NCBI GenBank assembly: GCA_028583405.1
Contig: CM053253.1
Coordinates: 8,734,441-8,798,440, forward strand
From: Pogonophryne albipinna
Lineage: Eukaryota > Chordata > Actinopteri > Perciformes > Artedidraconidae
Direction of reading: 5' to 3'
DNA: 64,000 nucleotides
Below, piece after piece: positions 35,803 to 48,497 of this stretch; position 1 is the first letter of the stretch; the number at the start of each line of letters is the position of its first letter. Position numbers and translations under genes: made by a program. The notes under the pieces were generated by a model. The model did no database searches, was not told where the DNA came from, and was given only the letters and a program-made list of their open reading frames with translations.

Positions 35803-37122
35803 CAGGGCCACCTTAATGGCCCAGGGGGCCTACGGAGATCGGGGGCCTATCATGAGCCAATAGAAAAAAAAAGAAAAAAAAAAAAGAAGTTATTTCGGAT
35901 GTTTTAAAAAAAAATTAAATAACCAAAGTCTTGGCTTTCAGAATATGAAACTTTTATTTCCAAAATCACATGATAAATATATTTTTGAAGCTTGTAAAGG
36001 GAAGAAGACAGCTCTCCCTCGCCACTCTGCTGTTCTGCTGTTCCCCTCCCTCCGCTGACATTATGAATGTAAGGCGTATAGTAATCATAGATAACACGGC
36101 AGGGTCCGTTACAGTTTGTTTTCATCTGGTTTCAAATAAACAAAGTCTTGGCTTTCAGAATATTAAACTTGTTTCGGCAAATTCAGATGATAAATACAAC
36201 TTTGAAGCTTGTGACGGCATAATTACAAGCGGAGAACGGAGTAACTTGACGTCACAGCAGGCATAACAACAGCCGTTGTTTCTCGTGACTGTTTTCCCCG
36301 GGAAACAAACACAATACACACAAACGCAAAAATACACAAACACACACACGTATATACACACACACACACACACACTCGTGAGCTTCCCCCAGACCAGTAA
36401 TCCAAACAAAAATATCTTCCCTCCGTAGTATTTTGATCATTTGCTCTGCTAATCAATCAGATCGATGGATTCCAGAGAATTTTCTCAAAAATGACGACTC
36501 AGAAACAGTCAGTGTGCACCACTTAACAGCCAATCAGAATGAGAATATGTTTCACATGTGACTTATTCAAATTGCAAGTGATTGAGTGACAGATGAAGGT
36601 TGTTTAGGAGAAAATGTCGAAGAAGAAAAAGTTTGAGAGTGGCGCTCGGAAAAGGAAATTGTTGAGGGAAAAGGAGTTTCGAGACAAGCAGCTATTACAA
36701 AAAATGCAGAAGCTTACAGGTTACTTTAAACCTGTAAGCCAGGATGAGGAGGAAGGACAGATGAGTTCTGTAACGAGCGGCAGCGCTGCAGACCGCGGGG
36801 CCTCGGAGCAAAGTAGGCCGTCTGGTTCTGATAGCGATGGAGTAGCGGGAGAGGAAAAACAGACAGGAGGGACATTATCTGTTGGAGGAGATGGAGAGGA
36901 CGACGAGGACTTGCTACGTGGAGGGGAGCCAACGGCAACCGGACAAATACATGAGGGAGGCCCGATACGTCACTCATCTGGAGGAGAGGACCAGGCGCGC
37001 GTAGAGCAGAGTGGAGAAGTGCGATCACAGAGCCTGCCGAGGCTATAAATGACTTTGATTTGTTGTTTAAATAGGGGGCCTACAAAAGCCCCAGGGCCTG
37101 ATGGCAGGTTAAGGCGGGCTTG
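35803..37122 (+). mobile_element. hAT element with CAGGGCCACCTTAA terminus
   Basis: Left terminus CAGGGCCACCTTAA, right terminus TTAAGGCGGGCTTG; exact 8-bp duplication AAGATAAG at 35795-35802 and 37123-37130. It contains a plus-strand ORF with a hAT transposase N-terminus (36614-37048) that runs almost into the right end, so the DDE core has been deleted. The 5' part (about 35920-36510) shares about 600 bp with the element at 60007-60858, including an internal imperfect direct repeat (CAAAGTCTTGGCTTTCAGAATAT at about 35924 and 36140). Confidence 0.9.
36614..37048 (+). CDS. Truncated hAT transposase-like ORF (N-terminus only)
   Basis: 144 codons beginning MSKKKKFESGARKRKLLREK, a Lys/Arg-rich leader. 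It continues with EFRDKQLLQKMQKLTGYFKP, the short motif preceding the zinc-finger region in hAT transposases related to fish ZMYM1-like proteins. Residues 45-144 are acidic, Ser/Gly-rich and disordered. The stop at 37048 falls about 70 bp before the right terminus, so the zinc finger and RNase H-like DDE domain are missing. The frame is intact, and the upstream hAT sequence may carry its promoter, so a short basic protein is possible but unproven. It is a remnant of an autonomous element. Confidence 0.65.
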   Translation: MSKKKKFESGARKRKLLREKEFRDKQLLQKMQKLTGYFKPVSQDEEEGQMSSVTSGSAADRGASEQSRPSGSDSDGVAGEEKQTGGTLSVGGDGEDDEDLLRGGEPTATGQIHEGGPIRHSSGGEDQARVEQSGEVRSQSLPRL

Positions 37123-37130
37123 AAGATAAG

Positions 37131-40100
37131 GGAATACTAGAGAAGAGACTGAAGCAGAGTCTCAATCAGATAACACGTCCCTTTACCCAAGATAAAAAGA
37201 TGATAAACTACATTACATATTGTAGTGTCTGACCAGGAAACTTTTTAAATGTGGACAATTGTTCCCCTACCCTAAGGTCAAAATGTCAGGTTTGCACAAA
37301 GAGTAAACTATGATGTTCATCATCGTAGCTTGCTGAGTATGCACACCTATAGAATCTTACATTGGGATACAAACAATACTGCATGATCATTTCCTCATGA
37401 AATATTTGCATGATAAACTATATGGGGAAATAAGCTCATTGTAATACAGATATGCAGCATTTTAGGCATTGCTAACTTCTCAGGGGAGTGATTTATGTAT
37501 TGTGCAAGTCACTAAGTGCATGTGTATCTGAGCTTTTGGCAGCACATGACAGAGCTTGTGGATGTTTCTGGAAGTGGATGGTTCTGGTGTTTATTAAACT
37601 TCACAGCACTTGGTCACAAAGTTGGCTGATGTTGCTCTAAGGTGAGAACTGATGACAGGAAATTCATTTACTGCAGGAGCCTGGCTATATTTAGGGTCAC
37701 ATTGTTGTCTCAATACAACCTCTTCTTTATTTGGATATATACAAATCTGCTTTTAAAACAATAACCACCAAAAAAAAGCAGAAAATTGAACTGCAACCAA
37801 GCGCCAAATGAACAGTTATGTTTAGGCATGACATGTGCGGTGTTTGACTGAAAGACGTTGTAAAGGTCTTTAGATTGTTTATGGTAGCATAAATAAAAGA
37901 TTGAATAAACCAAGGGATTAAACAAAGCATAACACCATCTGTTTATGCTTCTTATATTCAGGAACGGGTTGTCCCTTCAAAGCAATGTTTTGATGGATTG
38001 CGGAAATGTTGCCGTCATGGCCCAAGCAACATAGAGGTTACAATTCGAGGAGGCAGGTGTCCACACATGGAGTTTTTATCTGAGAGAAAAGACCCCAGGG
38101 GGCGCCTCATCAAAGCAACTTTCTTAAAACTCTGACAATGTCAACTAAAGCTTGGCACGCTGCTCCAAAAAATTGTAAAGCTCTGAGAAAAGGCTACAAC
38201 TTGCATCTTGATTCAATGACGACACAAAATAAGCTCAGGATATTGATTGCTTCTAAATATAAGTGATGAAACAGCTAGGTAGCTAGCTAGCTGGGCAAAA
38301 AATATGATTATAAGAAAACAAACAAAACAGTTTTAGAGAAAACTGATCTGGAGTGAGTCTCTCTAATTAACCCTGAGGCTTTTTTATTTGAACACAGAAC
38401 GTATTAGCTTAATCAGATTCAGTCCACTATTACAGCTCGGATAGATTCAATTAAGGGCCCAGTCAACATGATCTGCTGTTATTCTAGTATAGGCCCTTTT
38501 GAGACCATAATTGAAATATGATGAACAATAATGGGTTATATTAAAACAAATGAAAGACAAAGTGGAAGAGTCCGCCTGGAGGAATACTTAGGCAAAGGTT
38601 CTATGTATTAAACCGCATACCATAAACATGCCAGTCAATATCCAACAAAAGGCTTTGCAGATTGTGACAGGCTATCCATGTGTTCAAAATCAAACATCAT
38701 GTCATCTTTTAGTCTTCTTGGACAACACTTTCTCATTCCCAAATGGTCACATCCCGAAGCTAGGTCCACTTGGCCTCACTTTTTAATTCAAACTTTTGGT
38801 ACCACTTTAGCTTCATTTTTCAACAGGCAGGGTTTTCTGATAGAAAAGGTCAATAGCATGTTACACACTTGTATGTTACATGCTTTACTACTGTACTTGG
38901 TAAGGTTGCAAAATATCTTGGTTGGGTTTTGGAAAAGATAATTTTTTGGATTAAAATAATTTCATTAAGAATTACAAACGTGACTTTTGGCCTTACATTA
39001 GCTCTAGGTAGAACTACATCTCTTTTTGGATCTTAATCCAATCAGACAATCACAATCCAGAAAGCACCAGGACATTTTTGGGGATTGGATATTTCAGTGG
39101 AATATCAAGGTTATAATGTGAATACATTCCTTGGCTATCATTGGTCATAGCAAGGCATTTTAATGGATGGCCTTTCAATTTGTAATGGATTTGCTGTAAT
39201 AGTGGTAAGTAAGGAAGTTTGTTACACTGACTCACGTTCAAGCTGCTCCTGAAAAAGCTGTACTGTTCCATACATAGATTAATTTCATCAACTAATGCTG
39301 TATAACTATTCAAAGTATAATGATTAATGCAGTGCTTCAGCAGGATAATGGAACATGATTACTATAATCGTCAGTTTGTCACAGGCCTGCTGGTCACATT
39401 GACTATGATAATGAGACCTCCATCCGCACTCCTGCATATGAACTAAATTACACGTACTGTGAGGTGTATATTCATACCCTGTCCTCTTACCCCTTGAATA
39501 CACTATTTATAATAACTGAACAAAGCTTCATCAACCGTATTGAGCCTGTCAAGCCTTGTGGAGTGATTGTCTTTGAAATGTGATAAATGCCATTAAATAT
39601 TTGATGGTATAATTATGGCTTTAATATTTTATAAAATACAAATACAATGTATGATGGCAACAGCCCTGCAGCATTATTACTTTGTTAAAATATTGATAAA
39701 TAGCTAACTTTAAATTCACTTCTAGATTATTTATTTTTATCATGCAATTACATCTTTCCAACAGCCTCTCTCTCTCTCTGAAAGAGTACGCTATATAATT
39801 CCACCACCTCGATGTATTGAATAACTTACACTATGGCCAGAAGCATTAACATTTCATCCTTATCCCTAATGTATGTTACGAGTATGTTCCATGTTCAGAA
39901 TATCCAGAGGCTCCGTGCATGAACACACACCACAATGTTAGAATAACAAACTACTTCCTTGTCAGTTATGGATGAAATCCTTCATATTTTATTCGTAGCC
40001 CTGCAAGCGTTAACGCTGTGTTGAAAATAAAGACAAGTCAGACGCAGACATACATAAATGTGACGTATTTTTTAATGTTGGTTGCATGTTTGAATAAGTC

Positions 40101-40705
40101 CCAAGAGTTAATAGCCATTAAAATTGCAGAAACAATCTGGCTGGGTTAGACCTAGTTGTATTTCCAACACCACTCAAGCGTCAAATGCCATCACATTAAA
40201 GTCTACAGAACAGTAGTTTAGTGTTTATTACCCTTTTCTATATGAACTAAGAAAACACAGCATGTGGTTTAAGATAATGTATGCACTGTTTCCAAGTCAA
40301 AGGAAGGAACATCTCTATTGGAAGGTTAGTAAGCCTACCTTGCTGTTATCTTGCGTTGCTGTGTGTGTAATGACCCAACTATAAATAATATGATTGACTC
40401 TCAAAAAGATGTTAGAAATCATTCCTTCGATTCCAGTCATCAACATCCCACAGAGGCAGCTCTAGATTTGGGTTTTCTGAATTTGTCACAAACCATAACA
40501 TGATGCTTTGATCTGAAATCACATCACAACTCCTTAAATGGCATTCCCAGCAGGAAATGTTCAGAATCAAAACACTCTTTGTACAATAAATGTCAGTCAA
40601 GTCGAGAAGCAGCAGGGGTTCTTACATTTCAGAATACAGCTGACATTTAAGGAAATCAGGCTAGTCAAATCAGTTTCATTGAAGAGGACAACAAGGAACA
40701 ATGGG
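37131..40705. other. Non-coding stretch, no gene seen
   Basis: 3.5 kb of AT-rich DNA with frames under 90 codons and no motif. Short AGCT repeats near 38276-38292. Confidence 0.5.
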
Positions 40706-40711
40706 CGGGAG

Positions 40712-42005
40712 CAGGGTCGGCTCTAGAACAAATCGAATGGGGGGGCAATCATTTACCAAGGGGGGGCACACACTACCGTCAACAACCAACACACAAACAC
40801 CAACTCAACTTCAATTTCAAAAAACATGCTGTAAAGTCTATTGTCTTTCACACACATTGCAGGGGTGTATGTGCTATTTTATAGCGCACCTATGACGTGT
40901 GCATACATGCACGGTTGTGGCACAACCACCAAAACAGAAACATATGGACATAGGCCACCATATAAAGTGTGCAAATATATTTAGTATCCTATCCATGTGA
41001 ACATGTTTTAGGTGGGGGTCGACCTAACCTCCACTAGGAGGGTCTGGGGGCAAGCTCCCCTGGGAAGATTATTTTTAAAATATTGAAGTTAAATGCATCA
41101 ATCTGGTGCACTTTGAGAGCAAAATGAAGAGATCTATGGATAGCCTACATCTCTCAGCATCCATATGAAACAGAACTGTACACAGATGTACTTTTTCTTT
41201 ATGGATATTTTACAAATCACTCCCCTTTTAAACTGTATTCTTGTGTTACTGTCCTATAGTATTTCATACCCGTTTTTCATTTATTCTCTTATTTTTTAAT
41301 AACTATAATGATCATATAGGTGTTCCTCGCAAATACTTGTTTACATAAATGGTGACCAAACCGTTTGAGACCCACTGAGATAACTTACACTAAAGTGAAC
41401 TATCTAAACACTGAGAGAGTCCTTACCTCACTGAGCTGAGGTTATACAATCCTCTCAGTCTGACAGGAGAGGACTCTCCTCCACCTTGGTGTAGAAACAG
41501 CTCTTTATATCCGTTAGCATAGCTAGCTAACCAGATGCTAACAACAACATTCCACGTTACCGCTCGCGCACTCACAAAATGCGCTCGTGCCACACACACA
41601 CAGAGCCGAGCTTGAATGAAACACAGAGACCCAGAAGTAGGCTACTTGTACTGTACTGTATATCATATTATTTTCGATGGCTTTACTGTATAATCAGTGT
41701 AACAGATGAACAGATCGCCACTGGGCTTTCATCTAAACACACAGCCACGTAATGATAACAAAATAAAAGTCGGGGGTCATTGGTCAAGCAACACACCAAT
41801 CAGAGAGCAGCAGTGAGCACACCTCAGGCTGTGTTTTATATTTGTATTCTTTATTTCTGACGTATTTCACACAAAAAACCTTTAGTGGAAACGTTTTCAC
41901 TTATATGATTTAAAAAAAACGGCAAAGTGGCAAGGCTTGCCCACCCTGCGTTGGGGGGGGCACAGTGACTCATTTTGGGGGGCATGGCCCGCGAATGACC
42001 CCCCA
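40712..42005. mobile_element. hAT-like relic related to the element at 53216-54423
   Basis: Starts CAGGGTCGGCTCTAG, a hAT-like terminus, followed by G-runs. Its middle (about 41050-41125: CCCCTGGGAAGATT, ATTGAAGTT, CATCAATCTGGTGCACTTTG) is the reverse complement of about 54200-54275 in the hAT at 53216-54423. The right part has G-runs near 41950-42003. I could not pair an 8-bp target duplication, so boundaries are approximate. Confidence 0.5.
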
Positions 42006-42310
42006 TGACCCATCTAACACAGTTAGATAGATAACAAAACAGTGATATTAGGTGGGTCGGAAGTTATTGTAAAGATCCGGGGGAGGGGAAGATTCAAGAA
42101 TGCAGAGTAAACACACACACACACACACACTTTAATTACTTACATAAACACATCCTATGTTTCTAAATCAGATTTCTCAGCTCATTTCAGATCATGGATC
42201 TCATTAAACTGAAATGATTTCCTGCTCACCACAGGCAGCCACACACTGTCGTCTCAGCCCACACCTACATATCACAGAGAAGAAGATGATTCCCTGATTA
42301 CTGCAACTAT

Positions 42311-42609
42311 GCAAAGCAGCCTCCGGAGATTTCACAAAACACACAAACCAGGAGTGTTCTGTTATTGGAGTCACATACAGTATGTATAGTAAAGGTAACA
42401 TAAGTGAAAGCTTTCTGGTCCAAGCCAATGAGGTAAAAGCTTGTTTCCCTCTGGTGGGATACAAAGCCAAGCAGTCTGTTAGCATAGTCTTAATACCTCA
42501 GGAACCACCGCCACCTTTGATAATCACCGTAAGACACAGAGCTAATTAAAATGCAAACACACCCACACAAAATATAATCAAACTGCACAAAGGGTCACAT
42601 TTAATTTAA
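42311..42609 (-). repeat. Inverted duplication, copy B (copy A at 31914-32206)
   Basis: Reverse complement of copy A with few differences, ending at a (CA)n tract (about 42610-42630). Spacing between the copies is 10.1 kb. Confidence 0.92.
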
Positions 42610-42706
42610 ACACACACACACACACACACATACAGATGAATATCCTCACTTCTCACACCTTCCTATATAGATACACTGTAAAGATGCAATACCTTTAAAG
42701 CTTATT

Positions 42707-43093
42707 TGGTGTGGCAGTGGTTCAGTCTGTAGGGTATTGGACTTTGGACCGAAGGGTCGGCGGTTCACGTCCCGATCGGACCAAAAAATAAGGAGTGTTG
42801 ACTTGTACTGGAGAGGAGCCAGTTCACCTCCTGGGCCACTGCCAAAGTGCCCTTGAGCAAGGCACCTAACCCCCAACTGCTCACTGGCGCTGGCTAGACT
42901 GGCTCCCTCCTCTCTGACCTCTCAACTGCATGTGCATGTGTGCATATAACTGTGTGTGTATTTGTATATGTATGTGCATGTTGTAAAAAGTGTGTACTGT
43001 GTTAGCTGTATAAAATTGCATGTGCGTGTACGACAGAGTGGAAACTGAATTCCCCCCCCCGGGGATTAATAAAGGTCTATCTTCTTCTTCTAT
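42707..43093 (+). mobile_element. tRNA-derived SINE
   Basis: The first 75 bp resemble a tRNA: an A-box-like GTGGTTCAGTCTGTAGGG followed by a B box GGTTCACGTCCC (canonical GGTTCRANYCC). A body follows with CTTGAGCAAGGCACCTAACCC, and a 3' tail GGGGATTAATAAAGG plus (TCT)n typical of LINE-mobilised fish SINEs. A TG-rich segment in the middle is a local expansion. No target duplication resolved. Confidence 0.75.
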
Positions 43094-43099
43094 GAGCGA

Positions 43100-44783
43100 A
43101 CAATGTTTCATGGTCAGCCAGCAATGCTACCTTATCAAGTAAAAGTAATAAACAGAATCAAAAGGGATTGCTATTGTTGCGATTTTAGAGCTGCTATCGT
43201 AGATGTATATTAAAACACCAAAAGTCTTTACTCCTTGTAGCTGTGACTTAAAAACACGTACCCAAGAACAGTGACATAACATATGTTTCAGTCTCAAAGC
43301 AGGTCAGTTTGTCTGAAGACACACACTCACTCAGGAATAGTGTGTTGCCAGGAAACAGGGGACAGAGGAGAAGACCTGTCCAGTTACCATTAGACCCCTC
43401 ACATCCGTTCTTGTGTGATTGTTGTGCATAGCAGATTAATACCTGGATTAAGACCCCAAATCGGATATGATCGCCTATGTGCATGTTGGAGATGTAGAAC
43501 TTGCAAACAAATAAATCCATGCAATATGTCTACCTGTATAAGAGTCTTCTAAATGCACATGTAAGATTGCTGGTCTCTAACCGGTCTTTAAACAATGCCT
43601 AAACCCATACCGTGTTCCTTTTCTTCCTGTCTGTCTTCTTCTGTTCATTTCTCTGACATCCAGTGCTCTGTCTTTTAACCTCTTTCCATCTCTTGCACTC
43701 GTTCTTTTTCTTTACTAGAGACAGTTTAGCCACCATGGAGCCAACGTTTCATGCTCTCCACAAAAATGTAAAGTGAATATTCAGAAATTCCACTTTGTTT
43801 TCTGGATGAAATGATATGATTGCACCACATAGTCCCTTAATCCTCCTTAGGAATGGTCTGTTCTCCTTAGCAGCGGTGGCTTGGTGAGAATAAACAATCT
43901 CTGAAATGTCCAAATTGACCCATCAGAATAACGTGTTCAACTAGCTGTGTAATGGTTGACAGTAAACATTTGTAAAAATATGCACAACTTTGTGTACATT
44001 GCCAGATCAGTTTTTGCTAGGTTAGGAAATTGTACATTTACATCTGATTCATGTGGAAGCGGATACAGAGGAATTATTTATAGGTCTAGAGAAGTATACA
44101 TGTTAGCATATACATAGCTTTTGTTCCACAAGATGCCACATATTAATTTAGTTTAGATAATGGTTTAGATAATGGCTTACCCATTTGGAGAATATGCTCA
44201 AAGGCTTTTCGTCCAAAAATGAAATTGTAAGATCAACACCACTATAATATCCGCTAAGTAAATATGAAGCTACTGCCAGAAATGTGCTGGATTAGTTTAG
44301 TAAAAACAGACTATAAGCAAGCTCACCAATAAGGTTGCTATCACTTTGTATTATTTGTTTTCCCTTGAACCGAACTAAGCAAGCTGTTTCCCCTGCTTCC
44401 AGTCTCAATGCTAAGCCACAGTAAGCTTACTGAGTGCTGAAACTACATTTCATATTAAATGGACAGATATGAGATTGGTATTGATTTTCTCATAGCTCTC
44501 TTCAAATGTAATCTATCACGTTGTCCAAGGGTTAGGGTTGAGGTTCTTGCAGGCTGCCTAAAAAAACAGACAACAGTGTCACCAAAGATACTCTGAAGAA
44601 GACAGCTGTGGTGCACTTCAAAAGTACTGCTAAACAAGCACTCTGTATCCAAGACGGAAACAAATATTTTAGAACAAATGTTTGACTTTCCGGGATCCAA
44701 ACCCGCAACAGATGTGTTTTTGTGGGCATATGAGTAAGCTGGTGCTTCACTGCGTGGAGGCTCTGAAGTGTCTGTGTGTGAAA

Positions 44784-44867
<84 letters not shown>

Positions 44868-45170
44868 ACGTGTGTGGAGAGTCAATTTACTGCTAACTGG
44901 CACCGTCTCGTAGGATTCGTGTGTCACTATGGCAACAACTGGTGACAAAGATCAGGGTGGGAGAGATAAGATAGAGGATAGAAAGGGGGGGGAGTCAGGA
45001 CGAGTGCGGCATGGTGTCTCTCCATATTTTTCTCCAACAACAATCTTATCATTGGGAAGAAAAACACTGTCCATATTTTCAAAGATGGTAGAAGTGCCCA
45101 AATTGGTGGGTCTAATCAACAATAAGACAAACGCATCAGACAACTCGGCTTTTGGTGCAATGGTAAAAAT
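43100..45170. other. Non-coding stretch, no gene seen
   Basis: Includes a (TG)n microsatellite. No coding motif recognised. It forms the left flank of the nested block. Confidence 0.5.
44788..44867. repeat. (TG)n microsatellite, about 40 units
   Basis: Pure TG run. Frames through it on both strands are artefacts. Confidence 0.97.
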
Positions 45171-45862
45171 ATACACTGAACAAAAATATAAATGCAACAC
45201 TTTTGTTTTTGCTCCCATTTTTCATGAGATGAACTCAAAGATCTAAAACATTTTCTATATACACAAAATAACCATTTCTCTCAAATATTGTTCACAAATC
45301 TGAAAAAATCTGTGATAGTGAGCACTTCTCCTTTGCCGAGATAATCCATCCCACCTCACAGGTGTGGCAGATCAAGATGCTGATTTGACAGCATGATTAT
45401 TGCACAGGCTGGCCACAATAAAAGGCCACTCTAAAATGTTCAGTTTTATCACACAGCACAATTCCAATCTTTATTCCAGACTCAAGGTCCATATCACATA
45501 CAAAAAGACAAAACACACATCAATAAATAAGATAAAAAACTAAACACAAAACAGATAAAAACAAACAGATAAAAACATAAAATCAGTCCAATCACAGCTA
45601 GCCACACATGCTCACTGTCTGTAGAGGCTATTGCGCCAATGTCTCCAAATCATGGAAGAGAACCGAGTAGAACTCTTCACAGGGTTAATTAAAATCGAGA
45701 TAACATGATTGTCCGAGTCTTCTAGGCGACACATGAATTTGTACATTAACTTTCATAAAAGGGCTTGACAAGTAGGTACCCCCAAGTTAACAAACAGCTG
45801 TCTGTCACTGTGCCATCTTGGTACCCTCAGCAGAAACCGTAAAGTATCATTGTATGCAACTT

Positions 45863-47162
45863 TTAGTTTGTGTATGCTTCCTTGTAGTTACTCCACAGGT
45901 GAGCCTTGTAGTTACTCCACAGATGAGCCGTGTAGTTACCCCACAGGTGAGCCGTGTAGTTACTCCACAGGTGAGCCGTGTAGTTACTCCACAGGTGAGC
46001 CTTGTAGTTACTCCACAGGTGAGCCGTGTAGTTACTCCACAGGTGAGCCGTGTAGTTACTCCACAGGTGAGCCTTGTAGTTACTCCACAGGTGAGCCGTG
46101 TAGTTACTCCACAGGTGAGCCTTGTAGTTACCCCACAGGTGAGCCGTGTAGTTACTCCACAGGTGAGCCGTGTAGTTACTCCACAGGTGAGCCTTGTAGT
46201 TACTCCACAGGTGAGCCGTGTAGTTACTCCACAGGTGAGCCGTGTAGTTACTCCACAGGTGAGCCTTGTAGTTACTCCACAGGTGAGCCGTGTAGTTACT
46301 CCACAGGTGAGCCGTGTAGTTACTCCACAGGTGAGCCTTGTAGTTACTCCACAGGTGAGCCGTGTAGTTACTCCACAGGTGAGCCGTGTAGTTACTCCAC
46401 AGGTGAGCCTTGTAGTTACTCCACAGGTGAGCCGTGTACAATGGAGTACAGAAAGCTTTAAAGAGTGATACCTTGACATCTACAGAGCACTTGTGAAACT
46501 TCCGCATTAATATGTTTGCCTGGGCATACAATTTGCAGCGTTGTCTATGGATGTCTTTGTCATCTGTGAGATCATCAGAAATATAATGACCAAGGAACTT
46601 AATCTCACTGCACACAAGTAGAATGTTGCTACTGAGAATAAAATGAGGAAATACAGCCTTTTTATCCTCTTTACTTCGCACAATCATGATGCTACTCTTC
46701 TTGGCGTTATACTTAACATTCAAATCAATGCCATACTGGGAACAAGTCCTCAGAAGCTGTTGTAAGCCTGCACTGCATGGGGAGAAGATGATTAAATCAT
46801 CTGCGTACATAAGGTGGTTGACAACAGTAGCTCCGATGACACAGCCAGTTTTACACAAGTTCAGTTTCCTAGACAGATCATCCATGTACAGATTAAACAA
46901 CAAAGGAGATAAAATCCCACCTTGCTTGACCCCATTACCAACATAAAAATATTCATACACAGTATTGCCCCACTTCACCTGCATAGTCTGATGTGCATAC
47001 CAAAAGGCTAAGATCCTTATTATGTACTTGGGTACCCCTCTCTGGCACATTTTGTCAAATAATTTGTAATGATTCAGTCTATCAAATGCCTTGGAAGCAT
47101 CAATAAAACACAGAAACATGGTGGAATTATGGCTTCTATATTTTGCTATAATGTCTTTTAAA
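45863..47162 (-). pseudogene. LINE reverse transcriptase, palm to C-terminus, with in-frame minisatellite
   Basis: Motifs in order: FLCFIDASKAFD (motif A), GVKQGGILSPLLFNLYMDDL (motif B), HLMYADDLIIFSP (motif C, both aspartates present), EIKFLGHYISDD, then VSLFKAFCTPLYTAHLWSNY. The last eight residues are multiplied into about 23 copies of T/KAHLWSNY by a 24-bp minisatellite, staying in frame for the whole array. The natural C-terminus (VAYNDTLRFLLRVPRWHSD and on) follows in a different frame with stops. The ORF open through the array is 418 codons, of which only the first ~230 are authentic RT. Confidence 0.88.
45885..46436. repeat. 24-bp minisatellite, about 23 units, with 72-bp higher-order pattern
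   Basis: The plus-strand unit is GTAGTTACTCCACAGGTGAGC plus a variable CGT/CTT. The variant alternates mostly CGT, CGT, CTT (Thr, Thr, Lys on the coding strand), giving a 72-bp second-order repeat. A few units have C for T (CCCCACAGG). It has no stop in several frames, so long artefactual frames appear on both strands. Confidence 0.97.
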
Positions 47163-47871
47163 CAAAGATAAAACTGAGGTAATGGTTTTTGGAGACAAGG
47201 CAGAACGTATAAAAGTTAGCGCTGAGCTTCAGTCTGCAATGTTCAAAACAACAGATAAAGCCAGAAATCTAGGTGTAGTCATGGACTCTGACCTGAGTTT
47301 CAACAGTCACATTAAAACAGTTACTAAATCAGCCTACTATCACCTAAAGAACATATCTAGGGTTAAAAGACTAATGTCACAGCAGGATTTGGAAAAACTT
47401 GTCCATGCTTTTATCTTCAGTAGACTCGACTACTGCAATGGTGTCTTCACAGGTCTCACTAAAAAATCTATTAGAAAGCTGCAGCTAATTCAGAACGCCG
47501 CTGCTCGAGTCCTCACTAACACTAAGAAAGTGGATCACATCACTCCTGTTCTGAAGTCTTTACACTGGCTTCCTGTGTGTCAAAGAATAGATTTCAAAAT
47601 ACTGCTGCTGGTTTATAAAGCACTGAATGGTTTAGGCCTAAAATACATTTCTGACCTCCTGCTAAATTATGAACCATCCAGATCTCTCAGGTCTTCAGGG
47701 ACTGGTCAGCTTTCTGTCCCCAGAGTCAGAACTAAACATGGTAAAGCAGCGTTCAGTTATTATGCTCTAAATATCTGGAACAAACTCCCAGAAACCTGCA
47801 GGTCCGCTGCAGCTCTTACTACTTTTAAATCCAGGCTGAAGACTTTTCTTTTTGTCGCTGCTTTTAATTGA
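47163..47871 (+). pseudogene. L2-like LINE ORF, C-terminal third
   Basis: An uninterrupted frame from the truncation point: DKTEVMVFGDKAERIK (the thumb-proximal LNxDKTE motif), ARNLGVVMDSDLSFNSHIK, then LVHAFIFSRLDYCNGVFTGL, LQLIQNAAARVLT, HITPVLKSLHWLPV and the C-terminal block AFSYYALNIWNKLPETCR, with a stop at 47869-47871. RT palm and endonuclease are absent. The intact frame suggests a fairly recent insertion. Confidence 0.9.
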
Positions 47872-48055
47872 ACTATTCACATCTTAAACTGCACTGTAAC
47901 TTTTATCCATGTATTTTTTCTTTTAATGTTTATTTTATTCGCTTTTCTTTTTAATGACTGATTTTAAATGCCATTTTCTTAATGTCTTTCATTTTTTGTA
48001 AAGCACTTTGAATTGCCTTGTGTTGAAAAGTGCTATATAAATAAACTTGCCTTGC
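47163..48055 (+). mobile_element. L2-like LINE, 5'-truncated, inserted in the older LINE
   Basis: Flanked by CTTTTAAA on both sides (47155-47162, 48056-48063), a short candidate target duplication. It ends with AAAGTGCTATATAAATAAAC and (TTGCC)n, an L2-type tail. The coding part is the C-terminal third of the RT ORF. Confidence 0.85.
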
Positions 48056-48497
48056 CTTTTAAAGCAAAAATACACATATCTGTGCCAGTGGCGGCCGGCC
48101 CATAGGGGCGCTAGGGGCGCCGCCCCACCTCTTCCCACATACAAACAAAAATATTAAAAAATATATTAAATAAAAATAAAAAAATTACAATTTTTTTATT
48201 TTTTTAAATATATATATTTTATATTTTTATTTTCAATGAACAAGGTAAATATCATACAATTGGTATCAGTAAAATGTATAATCTACAATAAAATCTCGTT
48301 TAAAATTGTGTTACGATGTCTAAAGTTACTGATAAGTCACATGTTTCCTGCCTGGCCTTGCCCATGGCATTAGTTTATCATTACCGGGCGGAGCCCCCGA
48401 GCCAAACAGCAGCAACCAGCACGTTGCAAAAGTCTCAATAGTAAACTGTGCCGCCGAAACATAATTTCAGCCAATCAGCGCCGTCAAATATTTTTGT

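Noticed and set aside
45885..46436. CRISPR-like look of a regular short-period array
   Set aside because: There are no unique spacers; units are directly tandem and derive from an RT coding stretch in eukaryotic DNA.
45818..46479. Long frames on both strands through 45.8-46.5 kb (200-216 codons of VVTPQVSR, CSYSTGEP and RLTCGVTT repeats)
   Set aside because: They are the 24-bp minisatellite read in other frames; only the minus-strand AHLWSNY frame is continuous with authentic RT.
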